Source: Nitrospira sp. (GTDB lineage Bacteria; Nitrospirota; Nitrospiria; Nitrospirales; Nitrospiraceae). Taken from it: a stretch of DNA of 64,000 nucleotides. Shown piece by piece: positions 45,677 through 54,124 of this stretch; the stretch's first letter is position 1, and each line of letters starts with the position of its first letter. Under the pieces are notes generated by a model. The model ran no database searches and was not told the origin of the DNA. It was given only the letters and a program-made list of their open reading frames with translations. The stretch covers positions 558,451-622,450 of the forward strand of contig CP092079.1 in NCBI GenBank assembly GCA_022226955.1, given 5' to 3'. The position numbers and the translations under genes are program-made.

Positions 45677-46423
45677 ATGTGCGATAGTGCCCAATCCTAT
45701 TGGGTCGTCATTCCTGCGTATAACGAAGCGCCGACGGTTCGCGATGTGGCCTTGCGAGCCAGACGGCAAGGCCGTCACGTCGTTGTGGTGGATGACGGAT
45801 CGACGGATGGGACGGCTGAGGCAGTGGCGGATCTTGATGTGGCGCTGCTCAAAAACGAAAAGAATCTCGGGAAGGCGGGAAGTCTGTGCCGGGGATTTGA
45901 ATTGGCATTGGCCGGGGGGGCGGCCGGCGTCATTACCCTGGATGCCGATGGGCAGCATGCGCCTGAAGAAATTCCGTTGCTCATCGAGCGCGCGCGTGCC
46001 GAACCTGGTGCGTTGCTTATCGGCGCGCGCCGTCGCGATCAGCGGAAGCTGTCGGTCTGGCGCTATGCTGCCAACCGCATCGCGGATTTCTGGATCGGAT
46101 GGGCGGCGGGCGCGCCGATTGAAGACAGCCAATCGGGGTTTCGCCTGTACCCGGCGACCCTGCTTCGGGCAATCGATGTTCCCCATGAGCGGGCGCGAAG
46201 TTTTGTGTTTGAAAGCGAGATTCTGATCGAAGCGGCCAGACGGGCGATGGCTATTCGGGCTGTCTCCATTACCGTTGCGTCACGATCGGGCCCCCGCCTC
46301 AGTCATTTCCGTCCCGTGCTGGATATCGTCAGAATCACCAGGATGGTGGCGTGGAAGATTCTTTCGAGAGGGCTGCCCCTAAGCGGGTTGTGGTGTGTGC
46401 TTCCTGGCGCTGTTTCAGCCTGA
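45677..46423 (+). CDS. Glycosyltransferase family 2 (dolichyl-phosphate mannosyltransferase-like)
   Basis: 248-residue GT-A enzyme: WVVIPAYNEAPTVRDVALRA, VVVVDDGSTDGTAEAVADL, NLGKAGSLCRGFELAL, GVITLDADGQHAPEEIPLLI (DxD) and FESEILIEAARRAMAI near the end. Aryl-polyene clusters usually include a GT2 of this kind, proposed to glycosylate the lipid-linked pigment. The start is uncertain: ATG 45677 is chosen by homology, but the frame is open upstream to TTG 45608 and no clear Shine-Dalgarno is present. Confidence 0.82.
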   Translation: MCDSAQSYWVVIPAYNEAPTVRDVALRARRQGRHVVVVDDGSTDGTAEAVADLDVALLKNEKNLGKAGSLCRGFELALAGGAAGVITLDADGQHAPEEIPLLIERARAEPGALLIGARRRDQRKLSVWRYAANRIADFWIGWAAGAPIEDSQSGFRLYPATLLRAIDVPHERARSFVFESEILIEAARRAMAIRAVSITVASRSGPRLSHFRPVLDIVRITRMVAWKILSRGLPLSGLWCVLPGAVSA

Positions 46424-46499
46424 ACGCACAGCAAAGCGAGATCATGCGTTGAGTTGCAGGCGATAGATGCAGTGGAGGAAAGTGCAGGGAGGAAGCAAC

Positions 46500-46524
46500 G
46501 AGGCCCGGGTTGAGCCCGGACCTC
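46500..46524 (-). terminator. Hairpin terminator between convergent units
   Basis: GAGGCCCGGG / CCCGGACCTC stem with one mismatch and a 5-base loop, 18 bp after the minus-strand lipoprotein stop. It probably ends that transcript and possibly the GT2 transcript coming from the left. Confidence 0.6.
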
Positions 46525-46542
46525 ATCGGTTTAGAAACAGGA

Positions 46543-46956
46543 CTATTGCGATCCGGCAGCCATCAGCCGACCCTTGATCGCGTTGTCAAGGTTGGTGATC
46601 CAACCCTGATAGGCTTGGTGGATGGTCTGTTTGCCCGCGTTGTAGTTAAGGTTGACGCTGTCCTTGTAGGTAATGCTGTAGGATTTAGTCGTGTAGTTGA
46701 TGTCGACCGTGGCCGTATGGCTGCGGGCGTTCTGCGTGCCGAGGATATGCCCAGGCTTGTCGGCAGCCATGATCCATCTAAGACCTAGCCCGGCTTCCAC
46801 GATGGCCTTTTGGACCTGCTCCATCGTGAGCTCTTTCCCTGTCGCGGTGGACACCGGCGCGTCAGCGATATTGTAGATCTGTCCGGCGCCTCGGCAGCCG
46901 GTTGCCACAACAATCATCAAGCACGCCATTGCAAACGCGGATACGAGTCGTTTCAT
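46543..46956 (-). CDS. Lipoprotein, hypothetical
   Basis: 137 residues. Signal peptide with lipobox VVATGC, then a small soluble domain: GKELTMEQVQKAIVEAGLGL, GTQNARSHTATVDINYTTKS and IHQAYQGWITNLDNAIKGRL. The alternating hydrophobic strands suggest a small alpha/beta fold. It overlaps the deacetylase gene by 4 bp and is therefore translationally coupled to it. Role unknown; similar small lipoproteins are frequent in this window. Confidence 0.75.
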   Translation of the reverse strand: MKRLVSAFAMACLMIVVATGCRGAGQIYNIADAPVSTATGKELTMEQVQKAIVEAGLGLRWIMAADKPGHILGTQNARSHTATVDINYTTKSYSITYKDSVNLNYNAGKQTIHQAYQGWITNLDNAIKGRLMAAGSQ

Positions 46957-47924
46957 CGCCGCCCCTCCTCTCGGTAGATAGGTTCTGATTGAAGCCCTCT
47001 TGCTCTTAGTACGGCCGGCTGGGTTAAGTCAAGCTGCCGCGCCGCGGTATCGGTCATCCTGGTCGGGGCATAGCCAGCCGCGTGAATATGAGCGAGCAAG
47101 GTTTCCACAAGGAGCAGGTTGTCGGGACCCATTCCCCGTTGATTCCATTTCGACATGGACGGAGGGAACGTCTGTTTGGCGGCCAGTACAAATTCGCCTG
47201 GATGGCAGTAGAAGACGAGGTGGCGCGAGCATCGTCCAATCCATCGGATCATGCGCTGAAACATGGGAAGGCCAACGGTGCGCAGGGTGGCCAGATTGAT
47301 CGGAAAGAGACAGGACGAGGGCGGCACCTCCACGATGCTGCTGTCGCCGGGGCGGTTCAGGTTGTCCCGCGAGGGGCGGTAGGGATCCCGTGGGGCCCCG
47401 AAATACGCAAGGTAGTGAACGCGGCCGAGCCCCATGTCGAATCGTCTGGCCGGAACCGATGAGTCGCAGCGGTAGCCTTCTTCTTCGAGAACCCGCAGCG
47501 TCGTTTCGCCGATCCAGAGATTCGGCGACCGGAACACGACCGGCCTGATGCCGGCGGCTTTCTCCACGGCGTCCGTCGCCCGCCGGATCCATTGCCGTTG
47601 TTGCTCATAAGATGCGTGGCGGAAGTCTTCGTCTTCTTCCAGTCCGCCATGTGCCCAGCCGTGGGTGCCGAGCTGGTGCCCGCGATGGAGGCACTCGCGG
47701 ACAAGGTCCGGATAGGTTTCGGCAAATCTGCCGGCGAAAAAGATGGTCGCTTTGATGCGGAAGCGGTCGCACCGTTCCAGGAGCGATTCCAGCCCGACAT
47801 GCGAGCCGGGCACCCAGTCGCAATCGATCGTGAAGTAAAACTGTTTTCCCGGTTTGGGAAGACGTCCGGACTCTTGTTCGTTGAGCGGCGGAGCCGCTTG
47901 CCAGGATGGGTCAGTCGAGCCCAT
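46953..47924 (-). CDS. Polysaccharide deacetylase family protein (NodB-like)
   Basis: About 323 residues. NodB homology domain: FYFTIDCDWVPGSHVGLESL with the catalytic Asp pair, FFAGRFAETYPDLV, and the metal-binding HxxxH in GTHGWAHGGLEED. Further FRSPNLWIGETTLRVLEEEG and HLVFYCHPGEFVLAAKQTF. The ATG at 47924 has GGAAAGG upstream and gives a normal N-terminus; the longer frame up to 48086 would overlap the chorismatase gene. It lies third in the minus-strand set with the halogenase-like and chorismatase genes; its substrate in this context is unknown. Confidence 0.82.
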   Translation of the reverse strand: MGSTDPSWQAAPPLNEQESGRLPKPGKQFYFTIDCDWVPGSHVGLESLLERCDRFRIKATIFFAGRFAETYPDLVRECLHRGHQLGTHGWAHGGLEEDEDFRHASYEQQRQWIRRATDAVEKAAGIRPVVFRSPNLWIGETTLRVLEEEGYRCDSSVPARRFDMGLGRVHYLAYFGAPRDPYRPSRDNLNRPGDSSIVEVPPSSCLFPINLATLRTVGLPMFQRMIRWIGRCSRHLVFYCHPGEFVLAAKQTFPPSMSKWNQRGMGPDNLLLVETLLAHIHAAGYAPTRMTDTAARQLDLTQPAVLRARGLQSEPIYREEGRR

Positions 47925-47997
47925 GACAGGCCTTTCCGAGATGCGACCACTGTTCGGGAGCACGTTGTGAAGCGCGGTATGGAGGCATGGGTGCCGG

Positions 47998-49050
47998 TTA
48001 GTCGGTGACGACCACTCCCTCGATTTCAACCAGGAGTTCTTTCCGACAGAGATCGCCCTGAAGATAGAGGATTTGGCTTGAGGCAAACAGGGGAATGCTG
48101 AGGGCCTGTCGGATCGCCTTCAGGTGATCCGGCCGCCGGACGTAGACTTTGTATCGCCCGCGCGCCGGCTGATGGCGTCCCGCGATTCCCGCTAAGTCGT
48201 CGGCATGATCGAGCAGGGCTTGCAGATTATCGACGGTTTCCCTGGTCTGGGACTCTGGGAGGCCTGGATGCAGGCTCTCATGTCCCACTATGCTGGCGGT
48301 ACCGGAGATGAAGAGTTGCGCATGGACATCCGATGACGATTGAAGAAGCGTGGCCCGGGCAAACGATGGGCTGCAGGGACCGTAATGCTCCGGATACTCG
48401 TAGGCATGGACCTGGCGGGGGTTTCCCAGATGGGCAGCCGGATGGGTTCCGGCGAGCACGTAGAGCTGGAGCGGACCAGATCGAGTGCCGACGGCCGTGC
48501 CGGCCGGAAGCGCGCCGGGAAATCCTTGCAACGTGCCGGCGAGCGCCTGATGGCGCCCGATGCAAAACTGGCGATAGCGTTCCAGGCCGCGCTCCTGATC
48601 GTTGATGCCGGGAAAGAAATTCCAGATGCGCCAGAGGTGAGGGTAGCCCAATTCCTGAATGTGCTGAAGCAGGCGCCGGTAGGCCCGTTCCGTCGTCGTC
48701 TGGAGGTCTTCGCCTGGTTCTTCTTCAAGTTGCAACGTGCCGGCGAGGGTCTCGCCACTTGTGGCGGCGGAGAACTCATTCATCCGGTGAACGGTGACTG
48801 GGCGATCGCTGGTCCATACCTCCACCTGTGCGCGCCCGTCCAATTGAGGCAGGTCCAGTGTGATGGTTGGGCACGAGACTGGCGAGGAAATCGGCGCACC
48901 GAACGACACGATGGCGAGGGGGCTGTCGGCGGAGGCTGCCAGCCAGCGGGACAAATCGGCGGCCGCGACATAGTCCATCTGTAGGTGGGCGGCGGCTTCG
49001 AGCACCGGCGGTGTCGATCTCTGCGGTTGTGGGGCGTGACGCGATCTCAT
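47998..49050 (-). CDS. Chorismatase (XanB2/FkbO/Hyg5 family), hydroxybenzoate synthase
   Basis: 350 residues. Strong family markers: WRIWNFFPGINDQERGLERY, RYRQFCIGRHQAL, PAGTAVGTRSGPLQLYVLAG, NPRQVHAYEYPEHYGPCSPS, LFISGTASIVGHESLHPG and QTRETVDNLQALLDHAD. These enzymes hydrolyse chorismate to hydroxybenzoate or dihydroxycyclohexadienoate products. XanB2 of Xanthomonas supplies 3- and 4-hydroxybenzoate for the xanthomonadin pigment. Beside an aryl-polyene operon, the natural reading is starter-unit supply. Which isomer is made cannot be told from sequence. Confidence 0.88.
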   Translation of the reverse strand: MRSRHAPQPQRSTPPVLEAAAHLQMDYVAAADLSRWLAASADSPLAIVSFGAPISSPVSCPTITLDLPQLDGRAQVEVWTSDRPVTVHRMNEFSAATSGETLAGTLQLEEEPGEDLQTTTERAYRRLLQHIQELGYPHLWRIWNFFPGINDQERGLERYRQFCIGRHQALAGTLQGFPGALPAGTAVGTRSGPLQLYVLAGTHPAAHLGNPRQVHAYEYPEHYGPCSPSFARATLLQSSSDVHAQLFISGTASIVGHESLHPGLPESQTRETVDNLQALLDHADDLAGIAGRHQPARGRYKVYVRRPDHLKAIRQALSIPLFASSQILYLQGDLCRKELLVEIEGVVVTD

Positions 49051-49066
49051 CTCGTGGTTCCGGTCG

Positions 49067-50428
49067 TTACTGCGGCGCGTTGGCTTGGTTCACCGCGTAA
49101 TCTTTGACTTCAGTGACGGTGGCTCTCGTGCCGCGCTTGCGGCGCTGGGCCACGGCCCAATTCTCGTTCCAATTCAATACGAAAACAATGTAGTACACAA
49201 CTTTAAATAGGAAAAGAGGAACGCGCGCTTGCGATTGAGCGAATACATCTCCGGCCAGCAGCGAGAGCACCGCCCGTTCGATCTTCGGCGGCCGCTTGGT
49301 CGATACAAATAGCGACTGAAAGGCCGGCTGGTTGAATCGATGGATAAACCAGGAAAAGGTTTTGATGCCCCGGCGGACCATATGCTCGAATTCGCGGAGA
49401 TGCGTGGCGTAGTCCGGCGATTTCCGAAGGTAGGCATCGACGACGGTGGCTCCTCTGGTGCCGCTGCTGAGCGCGAGATGGACTCCGCTGGAGAAGACCG
49501 GGTCGATGAAAGCAAAGGCATCGCCCACCATCAAATAGCCGTTGCCTGACATTGTATCGCGCCGATAGGAAAAATTCGCGGCGGCATAGGTTTGAGTCAG
49601 GGGTTTGGCCTGCTCCATGCGTTGAGCAATCGGAGGGGACTGTCGAAGCGTATCCAGGAGAAATTGATCCAACGGGACAGTTCTCGACTTAATGTAGTCC
49701 GGATGACAGACGACGCCGACGCTGGTCGTGCCGTCCTTGAATGGGATCAGCCAGCACCAGCCGTCGTTCAACCAACCGGCGGTGATATTGCCCTCGTCCT
49801 TGCCGGGCAGCCGTCCGACTCCCTCGAAGTGGCCGAAGATGGCTGCGCTGCTATGTTGCTGGCTGCGGCGCTTGCCGCCAAGCTGATTCGAGAGAAACGT
49901 GTCGCGGCCGCTGGCGTCGACGACAAACTTTGCGTCCCAGGTGTGCAGGCGCCCGTCGCGGTCTTCGGCATGGACGAGCGAGCTCTGCCCGGGGCGGAAT
50001 TCAACGCGCCGGGCGGTGATGTTTTCATGAACCGTCACGCCGTTGGCGATCGCGTTTTTTAAGAGAATGGCATCGAACTCAGACCGCTTGACCTCGAACG
50101 CATAGGGCTGGGATTCGTCGAAGGCCTTGGAGAAATAGAACATCTGCGAGCGTCCGTAGCGGTGTGAAACCATCTCGGCGCCATACTTGACGATCCCGAT
50201 CCGTTCGACGTCCGCGAGCACGCCCAACCGTTTCAAGATCGGAAGCGTTTGAGGCAGCAGCGACTCCCCGATGTGGAAGCGCGGGTGGGAATCCTTTTCC
50301 AGGATATGCACGTTCCAGCCCTGCTCGGCCAGCAGGGTGGAAATGGTGGATCCGGCCGGTCCGCCTCCGACCACCAGCACGTCGCAGGCGGTGAGAGGCG
50401 GTGCCGATGCCGTCATCGTGTGACCCAA
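49067..50428 (-). CDS. Flavin-dependent halogenase-like oxidoreductase
   Basis: 453 residues. FAD-binding GxGxxG as VVGGGPAGST (residues 19-28); IGESLLPQTLPILKRLG; GIVKYGAEM with Lys81 near the position of the halogenase catalytic Lys; WCWLIP at 224-229, fitting the W-x-W-x-I-P halogenase motif; and GYLMVGDAFAFIDPVFSSGV. The C-terminus has a hydrophobic stretch LFLFKVVYYIVFVL. Xanthomonadins are brominated and their locus includes such a protein, so aryl halogenation is plausible; a non-halogenating flavin oxidoreductase remains possible. The start is TTG 50428 (AAGGAG seven bases upstream) or ATG 50416. Confidence 0.8.
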   Translation of the reverse strand: MGHTMTASAPPLTACDVLVVGGGPAGSTISTLLAEQGWNVHILEKDSHPRFHIGESLLPQTLPILKRLGVLADVERIGIVKYGAEMVSHRYGRSQMFYFSKAFDESQPYAFEVKRSEFDAILLKNAIANGVTVHENITARRVEFRPGQSSLVHAEDRDGRLHTWDAKFVVDASGRDTFLSNQLGGKRRSQQHSSAAIFGHFEGVGRLPGKDEGNITAGWLNDGWCWLIPFKDGTTSVGVVCHPDYIKSRTVPLDQFLLDTLRQSPPIAQRMEQAKPLTQTYAAANFSYRRDTMSGNGYLMVGDAFAFIDPVFSSGVHLALSSGTRGATVVDAYLRKSPDYATHLREFEHMVRRGIKTFSWFIHRFNQPAFQSLFVSTKRPPKIERAVLSLLAGDVFAQSQARVPLFLFKVVYYIVFVLNWNENWAVAQRRKRGTRATVTEVKDYAVNQANAPQ

Positions 50429-50652
50429 AGATGCGCTCCTTCAGCTAGAGGCTTCTACCGGCGCGGAGTATACCCAAGAGGTATGAGGATGGCTAGTTCT
50501 GAGAGTCTCCCGGAACAGTTTTTTAGAGGCTGGCTATTTTTGCAATGCTCAAACAATTGCTCACCTAAGTATTGTCATGCTAGCATCCGCCCCACGTGAA
50601 CAGTGTTCCTAAGTTGTTGAGGGGCGACGTCACCATTCATGAGGAGGGCTCT

Positions 50653-50979
50653 ATGAGAGTCAGTTCTATGGTATTGGGCGCATTGCTGCTTTTCTCTACT
50701 GTGGCCTGCGTGTCATCGCAGGTCAAGCTTCCTACGGCTGCGGTCGGAGGAAGCGAGAAGGTGTTGGGCCACACGGAAGGGTCGGCGGTGGGAATCATGC
50801 TTTTCGGGTATATCCCCATCATGCAAAACGGTCGGTTTGAGAATGCCTATCTGGAAGCAGTGCAAAAAGGCGGTGGAAATAGACTGGCGGATGTCGTCAT
50901 TTCTGAGCGATGGTTTTGGGCGGGGGTTCTGAACGGATTTATCTTCAAAGTTGAAGGAACAGCCGTCGCCAACAAATAG
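50653..50979 (+). CDS. Small lipoprotein, first of a tandem paralogous pair
   Basis: 108 residues. Lipobox STVAC, then a mature domain with GIMLFGYIPIMQNGRFENAY, LADVVISERWFW and GFIFKVEGTAVANK. GAGGAGGG precedes the ATG. The product aligns along its whole length with that of the gene at 51017, 37 bp downstream. No family name recognised. The gene stands downstream of the divergent halogenase gene but has no visible functional link to it. Confidence 0.75.
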   Translation: MRVSSMVLGALLLFSTVACVSSQVKLPTAAVGGSEKVLGHTEGSAVGIMLFGYIPIMQNGRFENAYLEAVQKGGGNRLADVVISERWFWAGVLNGFIFKVEGTAVANK

Positions 50980-51016
50980 CAACATATAAGTTTTTTACTC
51001 AACGAGGAGGCTTTGT

Positions 51017-51343
51017 ATGAGACAAGGGGGTTTTCTGCTCGGGGCGTTGCTCGTGCTGACGACGGCTGCATGCCATTCGACGCAACTACGGATGCCGTCC
51101 GAGCCGATTGGTGCCAACGAGCGGTCAACGGGGATCTCGGAAGGACATAGCGGTGGGTTTATGTTGATGGGGTTTATTCCCATCAATCAGAACGACCGGT
51201 TCCAATCGGCGCTTAATACGGCCCTGGCCAAGTCGGGTGGCACACGATTGACCGATGTTTCGGTTTCTGAACGGTGGTTCTGGACTCCGGTTGGCAATGG
51301 GTTTGTGTTTAAAGTGCAGGGGACGGGCGTCGCGCCGAAGTAA
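51017..51343 (+). CDS. Small lipoprotein, second of a tandem paralogous pair
   Basis: 108 residues, same length as its neighbour. Lipobox TTAAC; shared motifs are G-FMLMGFIPINQNDRFQSA, LTDVSVSERWFW and GNGFVFKVQGTGVAPK. GAGGAGG lies ahead of the ATG. The similarity, equal length and adjacency indicate a tandem duplication that has diverged. Function unknown; the conserved SERWFW core may be a ligand or partner site. Confidence 0.75.
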   Translation: MRQGGFLLGALLVLTTAACHSTQLRMPSEPIGANERSTGISEGHSGGFMLMGFIPINQNDRFQSALNTALAKSGGTRLTDVSVSERWFWTPVGNGFVFKVQGTGVAPK

Positions 51344-51477
51344 GCGTGGTGAGTGGGCGCGGCATCGGATTGAATGCCGCGCTCCCTCGGTGGCGGTGAC
51401 CGCAATGGTCAGCCCGGTTACGCCGCTGGATGCGAATGGTTGCCTCGCCAGCTAGGAGCTTCTATCATCGAAGCCAT

Positions 51478-52239
51478 ATGAGCATCCTGGATCAATTCTT
51501 CGTCTACCATCCTGAACCATGGGACGACCGCGACTGGAAAGGCGCGAGCGGTCTTCCACTGGAAGACGTGTGGTTTCAGTCGGCCGACGGCATCAAATTG
51601 TTCGGCTGGTATGTCGAGGCGCGGGCCGATGCTGGGGTGCTGCTCTGGTGCCATGGCAACGCCGGGAGCGTGGTCCATCGTCTCGACAACCTCCGCGAAC
51701 TGTACCGGCTCGGGCTGTCTATTTTTATCTTCGACTATCGCGGCTATGGCCGGAGCCAGGGGACGCCGTCGGAAGACGGGCTCTATCGAGATGCGGTCGG
51801 CGCGTACGATTATCTCACCAGAATGCGGCAGATTCGTTCGGAGCGGATGGTCGTTTTTGGCCGGTCGCTGGGCGCCGCCGTCGCGACCGATCTGGTCTCA
51901 CAGAAGCCGGCGGCCGGATTGATTCTGGAATCGCCGTTCCCGTCGATTGCCGCCGTCGCGCAGCATCACTATGGCGGCCTGCCGGTGCATTGGCTGCTGA
52001 GGGCGGAATTCAAACTCATCGACCGCCTTCCGCAGCTGTCCCTTCCCACGCTCGTAATTCATGGCGATCGGGACGATATCATTCCCATCAAGTTTGGCCG
52101 CCAGGTCTTCGAGGCCGCCAAGCCGCCGAAATGGTGGTATGCGATTGCCGGTGCGGATCACAGCAGCACCTACCAAGTTGGCGGGAATGCCTACTTTCGC
52201 CGGTTCGCCGAGTTTATTCGGCAGGCGATTGCCGCCTAG
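51478..52239 (+). CDS. Alpha/beta hydrolase (serine hydrolase)
   Basis: 253 residues. Early FVYHPEPWDDRDW and VWFQSADGIKLFGWYVEA are typical of the YfhR/ABHD13-like hydrolases. Oxyanion region LLWCHGNAGSVVHRLDNL, nucleophile elbow VVFGRSLGAAVATDL (Ser in GRSLG), LVIHGDRDDIIPIKFG with the acid, and the catalytic His in AGADHSSTYQ. Substrate unknown, probably an ester or acyl lipid. The start ATG 51478 is chosen by family N-terminus; the nearest AGGAG is 19 bases upstream, so an earlier start at 51430 is not excluded. Confidence 0.85.
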   Translation: MSILDQFFVYHPEPWDDRDWKGASGLPLEDVWFQSADGIKLFGWYVEARADAGVLLWCHGNAGSVVHRLDNLRELYRLGLSIFIFDYRGYGRSQGTPSEDGLYRDAVGAYDYLTRMRQIRSERMVVFGRSLGAAVATDLVSQKPAAGLILESPFPSIAAVAQHHYGGLPVHWLLRAEFKLIDRLPQLSLPTLVIHGDRDDIIPIKFGRQVFEAAKPPKWWYAIAGADHSSTYQVGGNAYFRRFAEFIRQAIAA

Positions 52240-52380
52240 CCGGACTGCACGGGCGTTCCTGAAATATGTATTTGGTGATTGATTCGTATATTTGATACAG
52301 TGCCTCGGATATTGCCCATATCAAAATCCAACTCAATGACAACGAGGCCTGACAGGATGAGGATCAAGAAGGAAGACGGA

Positions 52381-53265
52381 ATGACTGATCGGAACGCGGT
52401 GCGAGTCGGCGTGTTCATGATGATGGCGTTGCTGTGGCTTTCAGGCTGTGCTGGGCGAACCGGTTCGGCGGCCACACTCGATGTGTCTACGCAACCGGTT
52501 TTGTCCGCTGGAGAATCGGCGCTAGCGCGGCCTGTTGCCGATGTTGCAGAGACGGCTTCCGACGAGCCGTTCGATCCCTTCGCGAAGTCCGGCGGAGCCG
52601 GCGCCGAGGAATACGATCCGTGGGAGCCGCTGAATACGAAGGTGTTTGAGTTTAACCGGCAGGTGGATCGGTGGGTGCTCAAGCCGGTGGCCAAGGCCTA
52701 CGATTTTGTGATGCCCAACCCCGTTCAAGTCGGAATCAACAACGTCTTTTACAATATGCGGTTTCCCTCCCGGTTTCTCAATAATGTGTTTCAGGGCAAG
52801 GCGCAGGGGGCGGCGACCGAGATGGGGCGGTTCATGTTGAACACGACCTTCGGACTCGGCGGCCTCTACGATGTCGCGAAGGACATGAACATCACCACGC
52901 CCGAGGAGGATACCGGGCAGACGCTGGGGTTTTATGGCGTCACGCCGGGGCCCTATATCGTGCTGCCGCTGCTTCCGCCCTTCAATCTTCGCGACCTGGT
53001 TGGATTTGCGGGCGACATTGCGTTGAATCCGATTAACTGGCTGGTCGCGCCGATCATTGAAATCGATGGCGTGCCCTCGGCGATTGCCCATAAGAATCGC
53101 ATGACCAGCACGATGGTCCAGCTCGGCGGCCGGGTCTTTGAAATCGTGAACGACCGGTCGTTGAACCTCGAAAAGTTCCAGGGCGTCGAGGAAGCCACGC
53201 TGGATCTGTACGCTGCCGTTCGCAACGCCTATCTCCAGAAACGGGCGCTCGCGATTCGCGAGTAA
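52381..53265 (+). CDS. mlaA: MlaA (VacJ) family outer-membrane lipoprotein
   Basis: 294 residues. Lipobox LWLSGC, a 50-residue linker, then the MlaA domain: YDPWEPLNTKVFEFNRQVDR, NNVFYNMRFPSRFLNNVFQG, GRFMLNTTFGLGGLYDVA, EDTGQTLGFYGVTPGPYIVL and PLLPPFNLRDLVGFAGD. MlaA removes mislocalised phospholipids from the outer-membrane outer leaflet and hands them to the Mla pathway. AAGGAAG just upstream sets the ATG at 52381. No other mla genes are adjacent. Confidence 0.93.
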   Translation: MTDRNAVRVGVFMMMALLWLSGCAGRTGSAATLDVSTQPVLSAGESALARPVADVAETASDEPFDPFAKSGGAGAEEYDPWEPLNTKVFEFNRQVDRWVLKPVAKAYDFVMPNPVQVGINNVFYNMRFPSRFLNNVFQGKAQGAATEMGRFMLNTTFGLGGLYDVAKDMNITTPEEDTGQTLGFYGVTPGPYIVLPLLPPFNLRDLVGFAGDIALNPINWLVAPIIEIDGVPSAIAHKNRMTSTMVQLGGRVFEIVNDRSLNLEKFQGVEEATLDLYAAVRNAYLQKRALAIRE

Positions 53266-53309
53266 TTGCGAGCTCTACTGCTGCTGGACTGCTCAAATCT
53301 CTCCCACGA

Positions 53310-53327
53310 CCAGTCGCGCGCGACTGG
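53310..53327. terminator. 18-bp perfect palindrome after mlaA
   Basis: CCAGTCGCG followed by its exact complement CGCGACTGG, 44 bp beyond the mlaA stop. It may be a terminator hairpin or a dyad operator for the CBS gene downstream; no T-run is seen. Confidence 0.45.
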
Positions 53328-53377
53328 CTCAATGCCTTCTCCGCTTCAGTTTTTCGACAAATCTCCGACAAAGAGAT

Positions 53378-53409
53378 GCAGACCTTGCGAGTCAATCCGC
53401 AAGGCCTGC
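53378..53409 (+). promoter_or_regulatory. Inverted repeat abutting CBS-gene start codon
   Basis: 12-bp arms GCAGACCTTGCG / CGCAAGGCCTGC (one G-U) with an 8-base loop, ending seven bases before the ATG at 53417, where a Shine-Dalgarno would normally lie. No ribosome binding site is otherwise visible. It could be a translational control hairpin or the upstream gene's terminator. Confidence 0.45.
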
Positions 53410-53416
53410 ACTCACT

Positions 53417-54124
53417 ATGAATATTCCTGCATTGAGCCAGAGCCCAGGTTTCCCCGCCGCTGTTCATACGGCGCCGCCGGAGGTGTCGGTGTATGACGCT
53501 GCGCGGATTATGCATTGGCGGACAGTCGGGGCCGTGGTTGTTGTGCGGCGCCATCGCGTGGTAGGGATCGTCACGGATCGGGATCTGGCGACTCGCGTCG
53601 TGGCTAATGGGCTCGATCCTCGGGCAACCTCGCTGGGCCGCATCATGACCGCGCCGCTGGTGACCGCGTCGGTTGATGCGTCCGACGAACAGATTCTCAG
53701 TACATTGGCGCAGAGCCGAGTGCGGCAGATTCCATTGGTTGACGGCGAAGGGAATATGGCCGGCTTGGCTGTCTGGAACGTCGCGGAAACCGCCGATGGA
53801 TCGGGCCTCTTTGGCGTCAGGCTAGTTCGGTCGACGGCCATGATCCCGATGGTGAAGCGTCGTACGCTTAGACGGGCGCTCTATGGCGTTTTGCAAGAAG
53901 TCCGTCAGCATGCCCGCTGGATCGGAGCGACGGTTGCCCTGGCTGCGATCGGCGCGATCGTCTCGCTCATTGCGGTGGGCCACTGGAGCCCCTGGCGTTC
54001 GGCCCCCGTGGCGTCGCTGCATCTGAACGAATCCGGTCGATCGAGCAAGCCCTCGCCGGCCGCGCAGCCGCCCCTTCAGCCGGATTCAAAACCGGCGCCT
54101 CCTTCAGTCACCCCGGCTCGATAA
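53417..54124 (+). CDS. CBS-pair protein with C-terminal membrane segment
   Basis: 235 residues. Two CBS motifs: [20 protein letters not shown] with [17 protein letters not shown], then [20 protein letters not shown] with [21 protein letters not shown] membrane segment follows (about 176-197, [20 protein letters not shown]) and a Pro/Ser-rich tail. CBS pairs bind adenosyl nucleotides; the anchored form may sense energy state at the inner membrane. No Shine-Dalgarno is visible, but a hairpin abuts the start. The 3' end overlaps the convergent kbl gene by 17 bp. Confidence 0.85.
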   Translation: MNIPALSQSPGFPAAVHTAPPEVSVYDAARIMHWRTVGAVVVVRRHRVVGIVTDRDLATRVVANGLDPRATSLGRIMTAPLVTASVDASDEQILSTLAQSRVRQIPLVDGEGNMAGLAVWNVAETADGSGLFGVRLVRSTAMIPMVKRRTLRRALYGVLQEVRQHARWIGATVALAAIGAIVSLIAVGHWSPWRSAPVASLHLNESGRSSKPSPAAQPPLQPDSKPAPPSVTPAR

